A stretch of 64,000 nucleotides of DNA. Source: Streptomyces sp. B21-083 (GTDB lineage Bacteria; Actinomycetota; Actinomycetes; Streptomycetales; Streptomycetaceae). The translations under genes were made by a program, and so were the position numbers. The DNA lies in contig NZ_JARUND010000001.1 of assembly GCF_036898825.1 (NCBI RefSeq), positions 4,216,001 through 4,280,000 on the forward strand. The letters are read 5' to 3'. Below the pieces are notes generated by a model. That model worked only from the letters and a program-made list of their open reading frames with translations. It made no database searches and was not told the origin of the DNA. Shown one piece after another: positions 1 to 9,186 of the stretch (the first letter of the stretch is position 1; each line of letters starts with the position of its first letter).

Positions 1-525
1 CCGCAGGTACGTAGTGAAGTCGTTGAGATGCTGGGCGTAGGCGCCGTACATGTCGTACCTGAGACGTCGGGCGTTGGTCTGGCTGCCGTGGACGAAGGTC
101 TCGACCATGGAGGCGGGAGGATTCCACGGCGACGCGATGACGGCCACCCCGAGTTCGGCCGCGCGTTTCGCCGTCGCCAGGTCACGGTTCCAGGCCGCCC
201 GGTCCTCGGGTACCGGGATCCGCAGCAGCGACAGTCCGAGCCGCCCCTCTCCGGTTCCGAATGCCGTGTCCCGCTGGGCAGTTGTGAGGTCGCCGATCCA
301 GGCCGTGTGGTTCATGCCTCCGAAGCCCCGGATCGTCTGGCGGCGCGCCGACGGATCGACGACCACCGTGGCGGCGGCCGTCGCCGGAGCCGCCGCGGCT
401 CTCGAAGCACCGGCGGCCGACGCCGCGGCGGTGAGGACCGGCAGGGCCCCCATCGTCGCCAGGACGGTCCTGCGGCTCGGTGATCCCTGGCGCCCGTTCA
501 CGGGCTGGTTCTGGCTGTGCGTCAT
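1..525 (-). CDS. GH30-family endo-xylanase (glucuronoxylanase-like), partial
   Basis: N-terminal 175 residues of a secreted glycoside hydrolase; the gene runs off the left edge. The start ATG at 525 has a GGAGGAG ribosome site 3-4 nt upstream. Residues 18-45 form a twin-arginine-like signal (SRRTVLATMGALPVLTAAA). The mature start reads TVVVDPSARRQTIRGFGG, the typical GH30 opening in which the substrate wraps an (alpha/beta)8 barrel; LSLLRIPVPED and VIASPWNPPASM match the following barrel strands. GH30 subfamily 8 members cut glucuronoxylan, so extracellular xylan breakdown is the inferred role. The catalytic glutamates lie outside the window, so activity cannot be confirmed. A CebR-type operator sits 81 nt upstream. 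Confidence 0.8.
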   Translation of the reverse strand, partial: MTHSQNQPVNGRQGSPSRRTVLATMGALPVLTAAASAAGASRAAAAPATAAATVVVDPSARRQTIRGFGGMNHTAWIGDLTTAQRDTAFGTGEGRLGLSLLRIPVPEDRAAWNRDLATAKRAAELGVAVIASPWNPPASMVETFVHGSQTNARRLRYDMYGAYAQHLNDFTTYLR

Positions 526-605
526 GTCTCCTCCTGGCCTGCCTGCTGACTACCTGCCGGCTATTTGCTGGCTACCTGCTCTGATTCGGACCCTAGCGGT
601 CCCAA

Positions 606-619
606 TGGGAGCGCTCCCA
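606..619. promoter_or_regulatory. CebR-type LacI-family operator
   Basis: TGGGAGCGCTCCCA is a perfect 14-bp palindrome identical to the published CebR box, the cellobiose-responsive LacI-family repressor site of Streptomyces. It lies in the 387-bp gene-free stretch between the GH30 gene (reading left from 525) and the 3' end of fbiC at 913, so the GH30 gene is the only gene it can control nearby. Repression relieved by cello-oligosaccharides is the inferred logic. I see no clear -35/-10 pair around it. Confidence 0.75.
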
Positions 620-870
620 CATGGAAAAAGACGACTCCACAACGCGCCATTCTCGGCGTGCGGGACCGTGCGGCAGTCAGCCCTCGGATTCGTGCGACTC
701 ACGGCTCCGAGCGGCGTGGATGACACCCGGGCGGTACGGCGAGGAGACCACCGTCCGCCCTTCCGACACGCCCCGGACCGGGGCGATACCGGCGTTCACC
801 TCGGGTTACGGCAGAACACAGCCGATGGCCGGTTTCGCACCCTCGGGCATTGAGGGGGATCATGTGGCAG

Positions 871-912
871 TTGGTCCCGTGCCGTTGGTCCCGTGCCGTT
901 GCCCCCGTGCCG
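871..912. repeat. Three tandem 14-bp repeats
   Basis: The unit GTTGGTCCCGTGCC occurs twice exactly and a third time with two changed bases, abutting the fbiC stop codon. No function is evident. The rest of 526-870 holds the CebR box and nothing else I can support. Confidence 0.6.
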
Positions 913-3528
913 TCAGTCCAGCACAGGCAGCAGCTCCGGCAGATGGCCGTCCGACAAGGCCGCCGCCTGCTGCCGTTCCTCCGTGACCTCCCCGTAGAGG
1001 GTGGTCCGGGGTTTTGCGGGCCGCCCGGCCGCCTCCGCCACCGCGATCAGGTCCTTGACCGACTTGTAGGAGCCGTACGACGACCCGGCCATGCGCGAGA
1101 TCGTCTCCTCCATCAGCGTGCCGCCCAGGTCGTTCGCGCCCGAGCGGAGCATTTCCGCCGCGCCCTCCGTGCCCAACTTCACCCAGCTGGTCTGGATGTT
1201 GGGGATGTGGGTGTGCAGGAGGAGGCGGGCCATGGCGATGACCGCACGGTTGTCGCGCATCGTCGGGCCGGGGCGGGCGATGCCCGCGAGGTAGACCGGT
1301 GCGTTGGTGTGGATGAAGGGGAGGGTGACGAACTCCGTGAAGCCGCCCGTCTGTTGCTGGATGCGGGCCAGGGTCCGGAAGTGGCCGAGCCAGTGGCGCG
1401 GTTGGTCGACGTGGCCGTACATCATCGTGGAGGAGGAGCGGATGCCCAGCTCGTGGGCGGTCGTCACGACCTCGATCCAGGTGGCCGTGGGCAGCTTGCC
1501 CTTGGTGAGGACCCAGCGGACCTCGTCGTCGAGGATCTCCGCCGCCGTGCCGGGGATCGTGTCGAGGCCGGCTTCCTTCGCGGCCGTCAGCCACTCGCGG
1601 ATCGACATCCCGGTGCGGGTCGCGCCGTTCACCACTTCCATGGGCGAGAAGGCGTGTACGTGCATGCCGGGTACCCGTTCCTTCACCGCCTTCGCGATGT
1701 CGAAGTACGCCGTCCCCGGCAGGTCGGGGTGGATGCCGCCCTGCATACAGACCTCAACTGCCCCGAGATCCCAGGCCTGTTGGGCGCGGTCCGCCACCTG
1801 GTCCAGGGACAGCGTGTACGCGTCGGCGTCGGTCCTGCGCTGCGCGAAGGCGCAGAAACGGCAGCCGGTGTAGCAGACGTTGGTGAAGTTGATGTTCCGG
1901 GTGACGATGTAGGTGACATCGTCGCCGACCGCCGACTTCCGTACGTCGTCGGCGACTTGGCACAGGGCGTCCAGGGCGGGGCCGTCCGCGTGGAACAGCG
2001 CCAGTGCCTCGTCGTCGGTCAGCTTCGTCGGGTCGTCGGCCGCCGTGCGCAGCGCCTGCCGTACGTCCGTGTCGATGCGCTCCGGCACCATCCCGGGCGC
2101 CGCCGCCTCACGCAGGGCGCCCCAGTCGCCGTACACCACGTCGAAGTCCTCGCGCCGGTCCGACGTACGGCCGTCGGTGTCGATCGTGGTGTGCAGGTCG
2201 GTACGGCCGGACGACACGAACACCTCCTCCGGCTCCTGCCACGGGTGGCCCTCGACGACCGCGTCCTCGCGGGCGAGGCCCGTCTCCGGGTCCGCGAGCG
2301 CTCGCACGTGAGGGAGCAGGCGCGGGTCGAGCCAGGGCTCGCCCCGCTGCACGAACTCCGGGTAGACGCAGAGGCGTTCGCGCAGTTCGAAGCCGACCGT
2401 GGCCGACTTTTCCCGCAACTCCTCGATCTGGGGCCAGGGGCGTTCCGGGTTGACGTGGTCGATGGTGAGCGGGGAGACCCCGCCCCAGTCGTCGATGCCG
2501 GCGCCGATCAGCCGCTCGTACTCGGAGTCGACGAGGTTGGGCGGGGCTTGGAGGCAGGCGCTCGGGCCCATGATGTGGCGTGCCACGGCCACCGTCGCGA
2601 CGAGCTCGTCCAGTTCCGCGTCCGGCATACCGCGCATCGCGGTGTCCGGCTTGGCGCGGAAGTTCTGGATGATCAGCTCCTGGATGGAGTGGTAGGCGCG
2701 GGAGATCCTGCGGAGGGCGAACAACGACTCCGCCCGCTCCTCGTACGTCTCGCCGATCCCGATCAGGAGGCCCGAGGTGAAGGGGACGGACGACCGGCCC
2801 GCGTCCTCCAACACCCTTAGCCGTACGGCGGGTTCCTTGTCCGGAGAGCCGTAGTGCGGGCCGCCCGGCTCGGACCAGAGGCGGGTGGCCGTCGTCTCCA
2901 GCATCATGCCCATGGAGGGGGCGACGGGCTTCAGCCGCTGGAAGTCGGTCCAGGACATCACGCCCGGGTTGAGGTGGGGCAGCAGGCCCGTCTCCTCCAG
3001 GATGCGGATCGAGATGGCGCGGACGTACGCGATCGTGTCGTCGTAGCCGTGCGCGTCGAGCCACTCGCGCGCCTCGGGCCAGCGGTCCTCGGGCTTGTCG
3101 CCGAGGGTGATCAGCGCTTCCTTGCAGCCGAGGGCGGCGCCGCGTCGGGCGATGTCGAGAACCTCGTCCGGGGACATGAACATGCCGTGTCCGGCCCTGC
3201 GGAGCTTGCCCGGGACGGTCACGAAGGTGCAGTAGTGGCACTTGTCCCGGCAGAGCCGGGTCAGAGGGATGAAGACGCTCTTCGAGTACGTGATGACGCC
3301 GGGGCGTCCCGCGGCCTCCAGGCCGGCGTCCCGGACGCGGGCCGCGGACGCGGTGAGGTCGTCGAGGGCCTCGCCACGGGCCTGGAGCAGCACCGCCGCC
3401 TCACCGACGTCGAGGGCGACGCCGTCCCGGGCACGTTTGAGGGCGCGACGCATGGAGTTCTCGGTCGGGCCGGTGGCGCCGCCGGGGCGCTCGGTGGGGC
3501 CGGTTCCGGAAATCTCGGGAGTCGTCAT
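913..3528 (-). CDS. fbiC: FO synthase, fused CofG/CofH radical SAM enzyme
   Basis: Makes 7,8-didemethyl-8-hydroxy-5-deazariboflavin (FO), the chromophore precursor of coenzyme F420, from tyrosine and a pyrimidine. The 871-residue length fits the actinobacterial two-domain fusion. The N-terminal CofG half carries the radical-SAM cluster motif CRDKCHYC (C93, C97, C100). The C-terminal CofH half carries a second cluster, CYTGCRFC, near residue 555. A run of F420-linked enzymes lies nearby: the LLM gene directly upstream on the same strand and the DDN protein at 8.2 kb. The first about 25 residues are low complexity, so the internal ATG ([11 protein letters not shown]) is an alternative start. 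Confidence 0.95.
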   Translation of the reverse strand: MTTPEISGTGPTERPGGATGPTENSMRRALKRARDGVALDVGEAAVLLQARGEALDDLTASAARVRDAGLEAAGRPGVITYSKSVFIPLTRLCRDKCHYCTFVTVPGKLRRAGHGMFMSPDEVLDIARRGAALGCKEALITLGDKPEDRWPEAREWLDAHGYDDTIAYVRAISIRILEETGLLPHLNPGVMSWTDFQRLKPVAPSMGMMLETTATRLWSEPGGPHYGSPDKEPAVRLRVLEDAGRSSVPFTSGLLIGIGETYEERAESLFALRRISRAYHSIQELIIQNFRAKPDTAMRGMPDAELDELVATVAVARHIMGPSACLQAPPNLVDSEYERLIGAGIDDWGGVSPLTIDHVNPERPWPQIEELREKSATVGFELRERLCVYPEFVQRGEPWLDPRLLPHVRALADPETGLAREDAVVEGHPWQEPEEVFVSSGRTDLHTTIDTDGRTSDRREDFDVVYGDWGALREAAAPGMVPERIDTDVRQALRTAADDPTKLTDDEALALFHADGPALDALCQVADDVRKSAVGDDVTYIVTRNINFTNVCYTGCRFCAFAQRRTDADAYTLSLDQVADRAQQAWDLGAVEVCMQGGIHPDLPGTAYFDIAKAVKERVPGMHVHAFSPMEVVNGATRTGMSIREWLTAAKEAGLDTIPGTAAEILDDEVRWVLTKGKLPTATWIEVVTTAHELGIRSSSTMMYGHVDQPRHWLGHFRTLARIQQQTGGFTEFVTLPFIHTNAPVYLAGIARPGPTMRDNRAVIAMARLLLHTHIPNIQTSWVKLGTEGAAEMLRSGANDLGGTLMEETISRMAGSSYGSYKSVKDLIAVAEAAGRPAKPRTTLYGEVTEERQQAAALSDGHLPELLPVLD

Positions 3529-3615
3529 CCTTCGAGCATACGATCGCTTTGATCAGGTCATACAGGACCGCCCTGTCCGTTCTGGGTGCCGAACGTCACA
3601 GGGCGGCACTGGCGT

Positions 3616-4467
3616 CTACACGTACTCCGCGTACCCGTCCAGCAGGCCCAGCACCTCGGCCTCTCCCGCCGGCGGCAGCTGCACCACACACTCCTCGATG
3701 CCCAGCTCCGCGTAGTGGGCGAGCTTCCCCGGGCTGGGCTGGACGGCGTACGGGACGACCTGGAGCGCGGCCGGGTCGCGGCCCGCGTCCGCCCACACCG
3801 ACCGCAGCACGGGCAGCGACTCGGACAGGCCGCGCCCGCCGATCGGCAGCCAGCCGTCGGCGTACTCGCTGATGTGAGCGAACAGTTTCGGCCCGGCCGA
3901 GCCGCCGATGAGGGTGCGGGGGCCGTTCACCGGCCCGCGCGCCTTCTGGACCGGCTTGGGGTAAGCGGTGCTGGCCCGTACCCTCCCGAACTCCCCCTCG
4001 TACGCGGTCGGTTCGTCCGCCCACAGGGCGCGCATCAGCGCCATCCGGTCCCGGGTCAGGTCGCGCCGCGTGCGCCACTCCACCCCGTGGTCGGCGGCCT
4101 CCTCGACGTTCCAGCCGTAGCCGAGACCGAGGGTGAAGCGTCCGCCGGAGAGGTGGTCCAGGGTCGCGATCTGCTTGGCGAGGTCGATCGGGTCGTGCTG
4201 GGCGACGAGCGTGATGCCCGTGCCGAGGGCGAGCCGCTCGGTGACGGCGGCGGCCTGACCGAGCGCGACGAAGGGGTCGAGCGTACGGCCGTACTCGGGC
4301 GGCAGGTCACCGCCCGCCGGGTACGGGCTGGTCCGCTCGACCGGGATGTGCGTGTGCTCGGGCAGATACAGCCCGGCGAACCCACGCTGTTCCAGCTCAC
4401 GGGCGAGCCGGGTCGGGGTGATCGTCTCGTCGGTGAGGAAGATCGTGACGGCTAGGCGCATCTTCAT
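3616..4467 (-). CDS. LLM-class F420-dependent oxidoreductase
   Basis: About 283 residues with the luciferase-like (beta/alpha)8 pattern: LAVTIFLTDETITP at the start, LYLPEHTHIPV after strand 2, then LGTGITLVAQHDPIDLAKQIATLD and FTLGLGYGWN, which belong to the F420-binding LLM subgroup. I chose the ATG at 4467 (MKMRLAVTIF) because alignment-like features begin there; a longer frame to 4557 has only composition typical of upstream DNA. It reads toward fbiC with an 87-bp gap, so co-transcription with cofactor synthesis is possible. The substrate is unknown. Confidence 0.85.
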   Translation of the reverse strand: MKMRLAVTIFLTDETITPTRLARELEQRGFAGLYLPEHTHIPVERTSPYPAGGDLPPEYGRTLDPFVALGQAAAVTERLALGTGITLVAQHDPIDLAKQIATLDHLSGGRFTLGLGYGWNVEEAADHGVEWRTRRDLTRDRMALMRALWADEPTAYEGEFGRVRASTAYPKPVQKARGPVNGPRTLIGGSAGPKLFAHISEYADGWLPIGGRGLSESLPVLRSVWADAGRDPAALQVVPYAVQPSPGKLAHYAELGIEECVVQLPPAGEAEVLGLLDGYAEYV

Positions 4468-4667
4468 ATCTGTACCGGGCCGTGCCCCGTCTGTCCATAC
4501 CGACCGGTATGCATCGACCTGGGACACGGTTTCGCCGCCCGTGCGCGCTGCCCGCACGAAAGATGGCGATTCCCTTGTCTTGTACGGGAGTTCACTCCCG
4601 GGTACGACGGTGGACTGAGCACCACTGCATCACCCACGTCACGCCCCGACACCCTGGGAGCAGCAGC

Positions 4668-6242
4668 ATGTGCGAAGACGACCACGGAATGAGTTCGGGA
4701 AACAGCATGGCCAGACGCGCCCTCTTCGCGACGGGAGCCGCCGCCGCGCTTACGTTGGGAAGCGTGACCTTCTCCCACGGCACCCCGGCCGAAGCGGCGG
4801 ACGGCGGAGCCGACCGGACGGAGCCCCGGTCGGAGACCCGGACCGTGCGCGGCACGCTGCCCCTCGGCTCCCCCGACTTCGTCTATCTGCCCGTCGAAAT
4901 CCCGCACGGTGTACGGGAGTTGAAGGTCGCCTACAGCTACGACCGCCCGTCCGTCCCGGCCGGCACCGCGGGCAACGCGCTCGACATCGGCGTCTTCGAC
5001 CAGCGCGGCACCGAACTGGGCGGCAAGGGCTTCCGGGGCTGGTCGGGCGGGGCGCGCACGGAGTTCTTCGTCCGCGCGGACGACGCCACGCCCGGCTACA
5101 TCCCCGGCTTGGTGAAGGCGGGGACCTGGCACATCGCGCTGGGCCCCTACACGGTCTCCCCGCAGGGCCTCGCGTACGAGCTCACCATCACCCTGACCTA
5201 CGGCGAGCCCGGCGACGTCGTCGACCCGGTCTACCCGCCGGAGCGCGCCAAGGGGCGGGGCCGGGCCTGGTACCGGGGTGACTGCCATCTGCACACCTGG
5301 TACTCGGACGGCCGCCGCACCCCGGCCGAGATCGCGGCCCTCGCGCGGGCGGCGGGCCTGGACTTCATCAACTCCTCGGATCACAACACCCACTCCGCGC
5401 ACGCCCATTGGGCCGACCAGGCGGGTGACGACCTCCTGATCATGGTGGGCGAGGAGGTGACGACCCGTAACGGTCACGTGGTCGCGCTCGGCACCGATCC
5501 GGGTACGTTCGTCGACTGGCGCTACCGGGCCCGTGACAACCGCTTCGGCAAGTACGCGCGCCAGATCCGGCGAGCCGGCGGCCTGGTGGTCCCGGCCCAC
5601 CCGCACGCCACCTGTGTCGGCTGCAACTGGAAGTTCGGCTTCGCGGAGGCGGACGCGGTGGAGGTGTGGAACGGCACCTACTCGCCCGAGGACGAGGTGG
5701 CGCTCGCGGACTGGGACGGCATGCTGGTGGCGTCCGTGAGATCCGCGAGAGAGGGCGCGGGCAGCCGTGGCTGGATTCCGGCCATGGGCAACAGCGACGC
5801 CCACCGCGACCCCGACCCGGTGGGCGTCCCGCAGACGGTGGTACTCGCCGAGGACCTGACCCGGCAGGCGATCCAGGAGGGGCTGCGGGCGGGCCGCTCG
5901 TACGTCGCCGAGTCCAGGTCGGTCTCCCTCGCCTTCACGGCCTCCGGCCCGAAGGGCGAACACGCGGACATCGGGAGCCGGTTGAAGGTCGCGCAGGACG
6001 CCCCGGTCACGGTCCGCCTGGAGGTGTCCGGCGCCCCGCGCTGCACGGTCCGCTTCGTCACGGACCAGGGCGTCCTGTTCACCAGCGGGGTCCTGCCGGT
6101 GGCGGGCGCGGGGGTCGTGGAGTGGCGTACGACGGCCCAGTACGCGGCGTACGTCCGGGCGGAGGTGCGGCACGAGGCCGTACTCGCGCCGCTGCCCGGC
6201 GCGTTGGCGGCGTTCACCAACCCGATCTTCCTGGGCCGGTAG
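4668..6242 (+). CDS. Exported PHP-domain metallohydrolase, CehA/McbA family
   Basis: 524 residues. The start ATG at 4668 is supported by GGGAG seven bases upstream. An export signal with RR followed by ATGAAAALTLG occupies roughly residues 14-40. A beta-rich N-terminal region (about 45-195) precedes the PHP domain. The domain shows the metal ligands in GDCHLHTWYSDG (about 203), SSDHNTHSAH (about 236), GEEVTT, VVPAHPHA and GNSDAH (about 373). CehA and McbA hydrolyse carbamate esters, but most relatives are uncharacterised, so the substrate is open. It converges with the surface protein gene only 19 bp away. Confidence 0.85.
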   Translation: MCEDDHGMSSGNSMARRALFATGAAAALTLGSVTFSHGTPAEAADGGADRTEPRSETRTVRGTLPLGSPDFVYLPVEIPHGVRELKVAYSYDRPSVPAGTAGNALDIGVFDQRGTELGGKGFRGWSGGARTEFFVRADDATPGYIPGLVKAGTWHIALGPYTVSPQGLAYELTITLTYGEPGDVVDPVYPPERAKGRGRAWYRGDCHLHTWYSDGRRTPAEIAALARAAGLDFINSSDHNTHSAHAHWADQAGDDLLIMVGEEVTTRNGHVVALGTDPGTFVDWRYRARDNRFGKYARQIRRAGGLVVPAHPHATCVGCNWKFGFAEADAVEVWNGTYSPEDEVALADWDGMLVASVRSAREGAGSRGWIPAMGNSDAHRDPDPVGVPQTVVLAEDLTRQAIQEGLRAGRSYVAESRSVSLAFTASGPKGEHADIGSRLKVAQDAPVTVRLEVSGAPRCTVRFVTDQGVLFTSGVLPVAGAGVVEWRTTAQYAAYVRAEVRHEAVLAPLPGALAAFTNPIFLGR

Positions 6243-6261
6243 CCGGGCCCAACCGGTCCGG

Positions 6262-7242
6262 TCAGGAAACTTCGGTGCCGGTACCGGTCTTGCGGCGCCG
6301 TACGACGTACACGGCACCGGCCCCGAGGGCCACGGCGGCGGTGCCCGCGCCGGCGATCACCGGGAGCGCGGAGGAGGCGCCCGTGTGGGCGAGGTCGCCG
6401 GTGGGGGTGGGGTCAGGGGTGACCGGTGCGGTGCTGCCGGTCTGGGGGGTGGGGGTGTTGCCGCCGGGTCCGGTGGTCGGCGTGGAGGTGGCTCCGTCGC
6501 CATCACCGTCTCCGGTGTCCGTGCCAGGCTTGTGGATGGTGAAGGCCCAGTGGTCCCCGTACTCGCACACACCCTTGCCCTCGGGGATGCCATAGCTGTG
6601 GACCTCTATATAGCCGGACCCGATGTTCTCGTGTTCGAGCTCGGGGAAGCGGCCGTAGGGCATGGTCTTGCTGACGGCGATGCGCACGGCGACGTTCGTC
6701 GTCTTGTGGGGGGCCACGTCGTGGTAGCCGAGCAGCGAGCCGCCGATCTGCACCTCGTCCCACCAGACACTCTTCCAGGTACGGGACTTGGCGTCCCACT
6801 CCTGGAGGTTGACGTACTCCAACACCTCAAGCTGCTGCGAGCTGTCGGGGGCGTTACCGTCCGCCATTCTCTTCAGCCCAACCTGCACGTTCTTGAGGGC
6901 GATGTCGGAGCGGTTCTCCAGCTTGAACGTGATCTCGCGCCAACCACTGTCCGCGACAAGCTTGTTGGTCTTGGCGGAAATGGTGGTTCGCAGGATCTCG
7001 TCGTCCTTGCCCGGCTCACTGGGGCACTCCTGCTCCGCACCGGTGGGCGTCACGGACACGGACGGGGAGGCGGACACCGACGGTGAAGCGCTCGCCGAGG
7101 CCGACGCGGACGCCGAGGCGGACGGGCTCGGCGACTCCGTGGCGTACGAGGTGCTCGCGACCGTTCCGGACAGCAGCGTCGCCGGAATCAGCGCGGCGGC
7201 GACCGCCAGGGCCGGGCGTGCCAGGGCACGGCGAGATTTCAT
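6262..7242 (-). CDS. Sortase-anchored cell-wall surface protein (LAHTG)
   Basis: 326 residues from an ATG at 7242 (MKSRRALARP), preceded by a G-rich ribosome site. A signal peptide covers about residues 1-35, followed by a Ser/Ala/Pro linker of repeated SPSASAS type. A globular beta-rich domain starts at ECPSEPGKDDEIL. Near residue 284 a Pro/Thr-rich stalk ends in LAHTG, a hydrophobic segment and RRRK, the sorting signal used by streptomycete class E sortases. The ligand or role of the globular domain is not recognisable. Confidence 0.85.
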   Translation of the reverse strand: MKSRRALARPALAVAAALIPATLLSGTVASTSYATESPSPSASASASASASASPSVSASPSVSVTPTGAEQECPSEPGKDDEILRTTISAKTNKLVADSGWREITFKLENRSDIALKNVQVGLKRMADGNAPDSSQQLEVLEYVNLQEWDAKSRTWKSVWWDEVQIGGSLLGYHDVAPHKTTNVAVRIAVSKTMPYGRFPELEHENIGSGYIEVHSYGIPEGKGVCEYGDHWAFTIHKPGTDTGDGDGDGATSTPTTGPGGNTPTPQTGSTAPVTPDPTPTGDLAHTGASSALPVIAGAGTAAVALGAGAVYVVRRRKTGTGTEVS

Positions 7243-7394
7243 GAGAGAGGCCCCCAGTGAAACTATGTCGGCAGCGCGAAGCGCACGTCCTCGCGCAAGT
7301 TCTGATGTCACCGGTGTGACCGCTGTGGCGCCCCGATGGGTGTAGCGAGACGCCACTCGCAGCACAACTCAGCTCAGTTCAGTCCAGCTCGCCC

Positions 7395-8141
7395 TCAGGC
7401 GGACGCGAGATCCGCCACCACCGCCGCGTGATCGGACGGCCAGATGCCGTCCACGGCCCCGTGCCCGGCGCGTTCCACCTTCCGAACATGCCCGAGCCCA
7501 CCCCGTCCCGGCGGCCCGACGAAGACGTAGTCGATGCGCGCGCTGGGGCCGAACCCGGGGACTTGGCCGGGGACGGCCGGGGCGGTCTTGTAGCCGCCGA
7601 AGAGACGGATCTCGTCGGAGTCGGGCCAGGCGTTGAAGTCGCCGGTGATGACGGGCGGATAGGCGGTGCCGACACGTCGCTTCGCCACGAACTCCGCGAG
7701 TGCGGTGACCTGTTGACGGCGGACCTCCGAGGCGTGGGCCGCGGAGGTGAGGTGGGTCGTGAAGAAGGGCACGTGGTGGCCCGGGGCAGCGGCGAGCCGG
7801 GCGTAGAGAGCCAGGCGACCGTCGTCCAACTCGTCCGGGGCCGGCAGCCGCATCGCCTCGCTCTCGACGACGGGCCAGCGGCTCAGCACCGCGTTGCCCA
7901 CGTCGACCTTCTCGCCCCCGATACGCCGCTGCCAACGCTCGGGTGTCTCGGAGGGCGCCCAGGTCCAGTGCAGTCCGAGTTCGTCGGCGATCCAGGCGGC
8001 GATGTTCTCGCCGTCGCACTCCCAGACCTCCTGAAGCCCGACCACGTCCGGCCGCAGCTCCCGCAGCACGGACAGAATCGCCTTCCGCCGCGCTTCCCAG
8101 GGCCCGAACCGCCACCACAGGTTCCAGGTCACCACACGCAT
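7395..8141 (-). CDS. Endonuclease/exonuclease/phosphatase (EEP) family hydrolase
   Basis: 248 residues beginning MRVVTWNLWW at 8141. All EEP active-site motifs are visible: TWNLWW, the metal-binding Glu in GLQEVWE, the Asp/Asn pair in GDFNAWPDS, and the catalytic SDH in PSDHAAVVADL. The family includes phosphodiesterases, DNases and sphingomyelinases; nothing here narrows the substrate. There is no signal peptide from this start. A longer reading to 8192 adds MVSQKLAVGRDGWAVAG without family support. Confidence 0.85.
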   Translation of the reverse strand: MRVVTWNLWWRFGPWEARRKAILSVLRELRPDVVGLQEVWECDGENIAAWIADELGLHWTWAPSETPERWQRRIGGEKVDVGNAVLSRWPVVESEAMRLPAPDELDDGRLALYARLAAAPGHHVPFFTTHLTSAAHASEVRRQQVTALAEFVAKRRVGTAYPPVITGDFNAWPDSDEIRLFGGYKTAPAVPGQVPGFGPSARIDYVFVGPPGRGGLGHVRKVERAGHGAVDGIWPSDHAAVVADLASA

Positions 8142-8241
8142 ACCCGCCACCGCCCACCCGTCTCGCCCAACTGCCAGCTTCTGGGACACCATTCAAGAAC
8201 ACGCGCAGCAGCGACACGAACGCCGGAGGCAGAAGTAGACG

Positions 8242-8646
8242 ATGTCCCGCTTCAGAGAGTTCAGGTTCAAGGCCGCCACCACCTTCCAGCGCCGGATCGG
8301 CAATCCCGTCACACGCCGCCTCCCCTTCCAGACCCTCCTGGAGACCACGGGCCGCACCTCGGGCCTCCCCCGCGTCACCCCGCTCGGTGGGCGACGCGTC
8401 GGCGACACGTTCTGGCTGGTCTCGGAGTTCGGCGAGAAGTCGCACTACGTACGCAACATCAAGGCCGAGCCCCGGGTACGGGTGCGGATCCGCGGACGCT
8501 GGTACCCGGGCACGGCCCACCTGCTGCCGGACGACGATCCGATCGCCCGGCTGCGGACGCTGCCTCGCGTGAACAGCACGGGCGTACGAACCCTGGGGAC
8601 ACAGCTGTTGACGGTGCGGGTGGATCTGGAGGAAGCACACCGATGA
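8242..8646 (+). CDS. Nitroreductase-family deazaflavin (F420)-dependent oxidoreductase
   Basis: 134 residues of the DDN/DUF385 split-barrel family. Diagnostic pieces are LLETTGRTSGLPRVTPL, WLVSEFGEKSHYVRNIKAEPRVRVRIRGRWYPG and the terminal LRTLPRVNSTGVRTLGTQLLTVRVDL. Mycobacterial Ddn reduces nitroimidazoles with F420H2, and relatives reduce quinones. It overlaps the next gene by ATGA and is divergent from the EEP gene. Confidence 0.88.
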   Translation: MSRFREFRFKAATTFQRRIGNPVTRRLPFQTLLETTGRTSGLPRVTPLGGRRVGDTFWLVSEFGEKSHYVRNIKAEPRVRVRIRGRWYPGTAHLLPDDDPIARLRTLPRVNSTGVRTLGTQLLTVRVDLEEAHR

Positions 8647-8948
8647 CGGACCTCGAAGGGCCGAGACAGCGAGTGACGGACTGGAACGCGATCGCAGCCG
8701 GCCTGCGTCGACTCGGCGAGGAGGGCCGCCCGCCATCCGAGGCGGCGCGCTGGATGATGCGGGAGATGGGAGACGACTTCCGGGTCTTCCCGCTCATGGT
8801 CCAGTTCTTCCGCGCCTACCACGTCTCCGTCAGGAGCCTCCGCGAACTGGAGGTCTGGGAGGGCCTGGGCACCGGCGGCCGGCTCACGGACACAGAACTG
8901 GACGCGATCCTCGGCCCGCTCACGGTCCGGGAGACACCGCTGTCCTGA
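8643..8948 (+). CDS. Small conserved protein of unknown function
   Basis: 101 residues, starting in a 4-bp ATGA overlap with the DDN-type gene, so translation is coupled. The sequence is mostly helical, with an N-terminal amphipathic helix (NAIAAGLRRLGEEGRPPSEAARWMMREMG) and an acidic C-terminus. No enzyme motif is visible. A degenerate copy of its 3' third occurs at 25504-25600, so at least two members of this family existed on this chromosome. Confidence 0.75.
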   Translation: MTDLEGPRQRVTDWNAIAAGLRRLGEEGRPPSEAARWMMREMGDDFRVFPLMVQFFRAYHVSVRSLRELEVWEGLGTGGRLTDTELDAILGPLTVRETPLS

Positions 8949-8994
8949 CGAGTCCGGCTTCGTCGGCGTCGGGCTCCTGGCCGACCACCGCGAC

Positions 8995-9117
8995 CTACGC
9001 GGTCACCATGTCGGGGTCACCAGTACGGCTTCGGACTCTCCGGCCCTGAGCCTGGTGAGCAACTCGTCCCTGCCGCGTCCACAGGACCACGTGCGCCAGC
9101 TTCACCGGTGAGGCCAT
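8995..9117 (-). pseudogene. Remnant of a VOC/glyoxalase-family gene
   Basis: A textbook ribosome site, AAGGAG then six bases, precedes an ATG at 9117. The product opens MASPVKLAHVVLWT, the first strand of vicinal-oxygen-chelate proteins. After about 14 codons the family likeness stops and the frame ends at codon 41. A second frame continues with RDELLTRLRAGESEAVLVTP-like coding, suggesting frameshift and deletion. It follows the NmrA-like gene by 69 bp on the same strand. Intact VOC genes are about 120-130 codons. Confidence 0.45.
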
Positions 9118-9186
9118 GATTTTCTCCTTCTCCGTCGGTTGTCGTCGGTTATCGATCGGGACCTGGGCGGCACGCTGCGGCCGCGC

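Noticed and set aside
850..2820. Long open frame opposite fbiC
   Set aside because: It lies antisense to a clear FbiC, has the Arg/Gly/Val-rich composition of high-GC shadow frames and no family likeness.
7040..7135. Ser/Ala repeat stretch as a possible phase-variable repeat
   Set aside because: Codons vary between copies and the repeat is a normal cell-wall linker.
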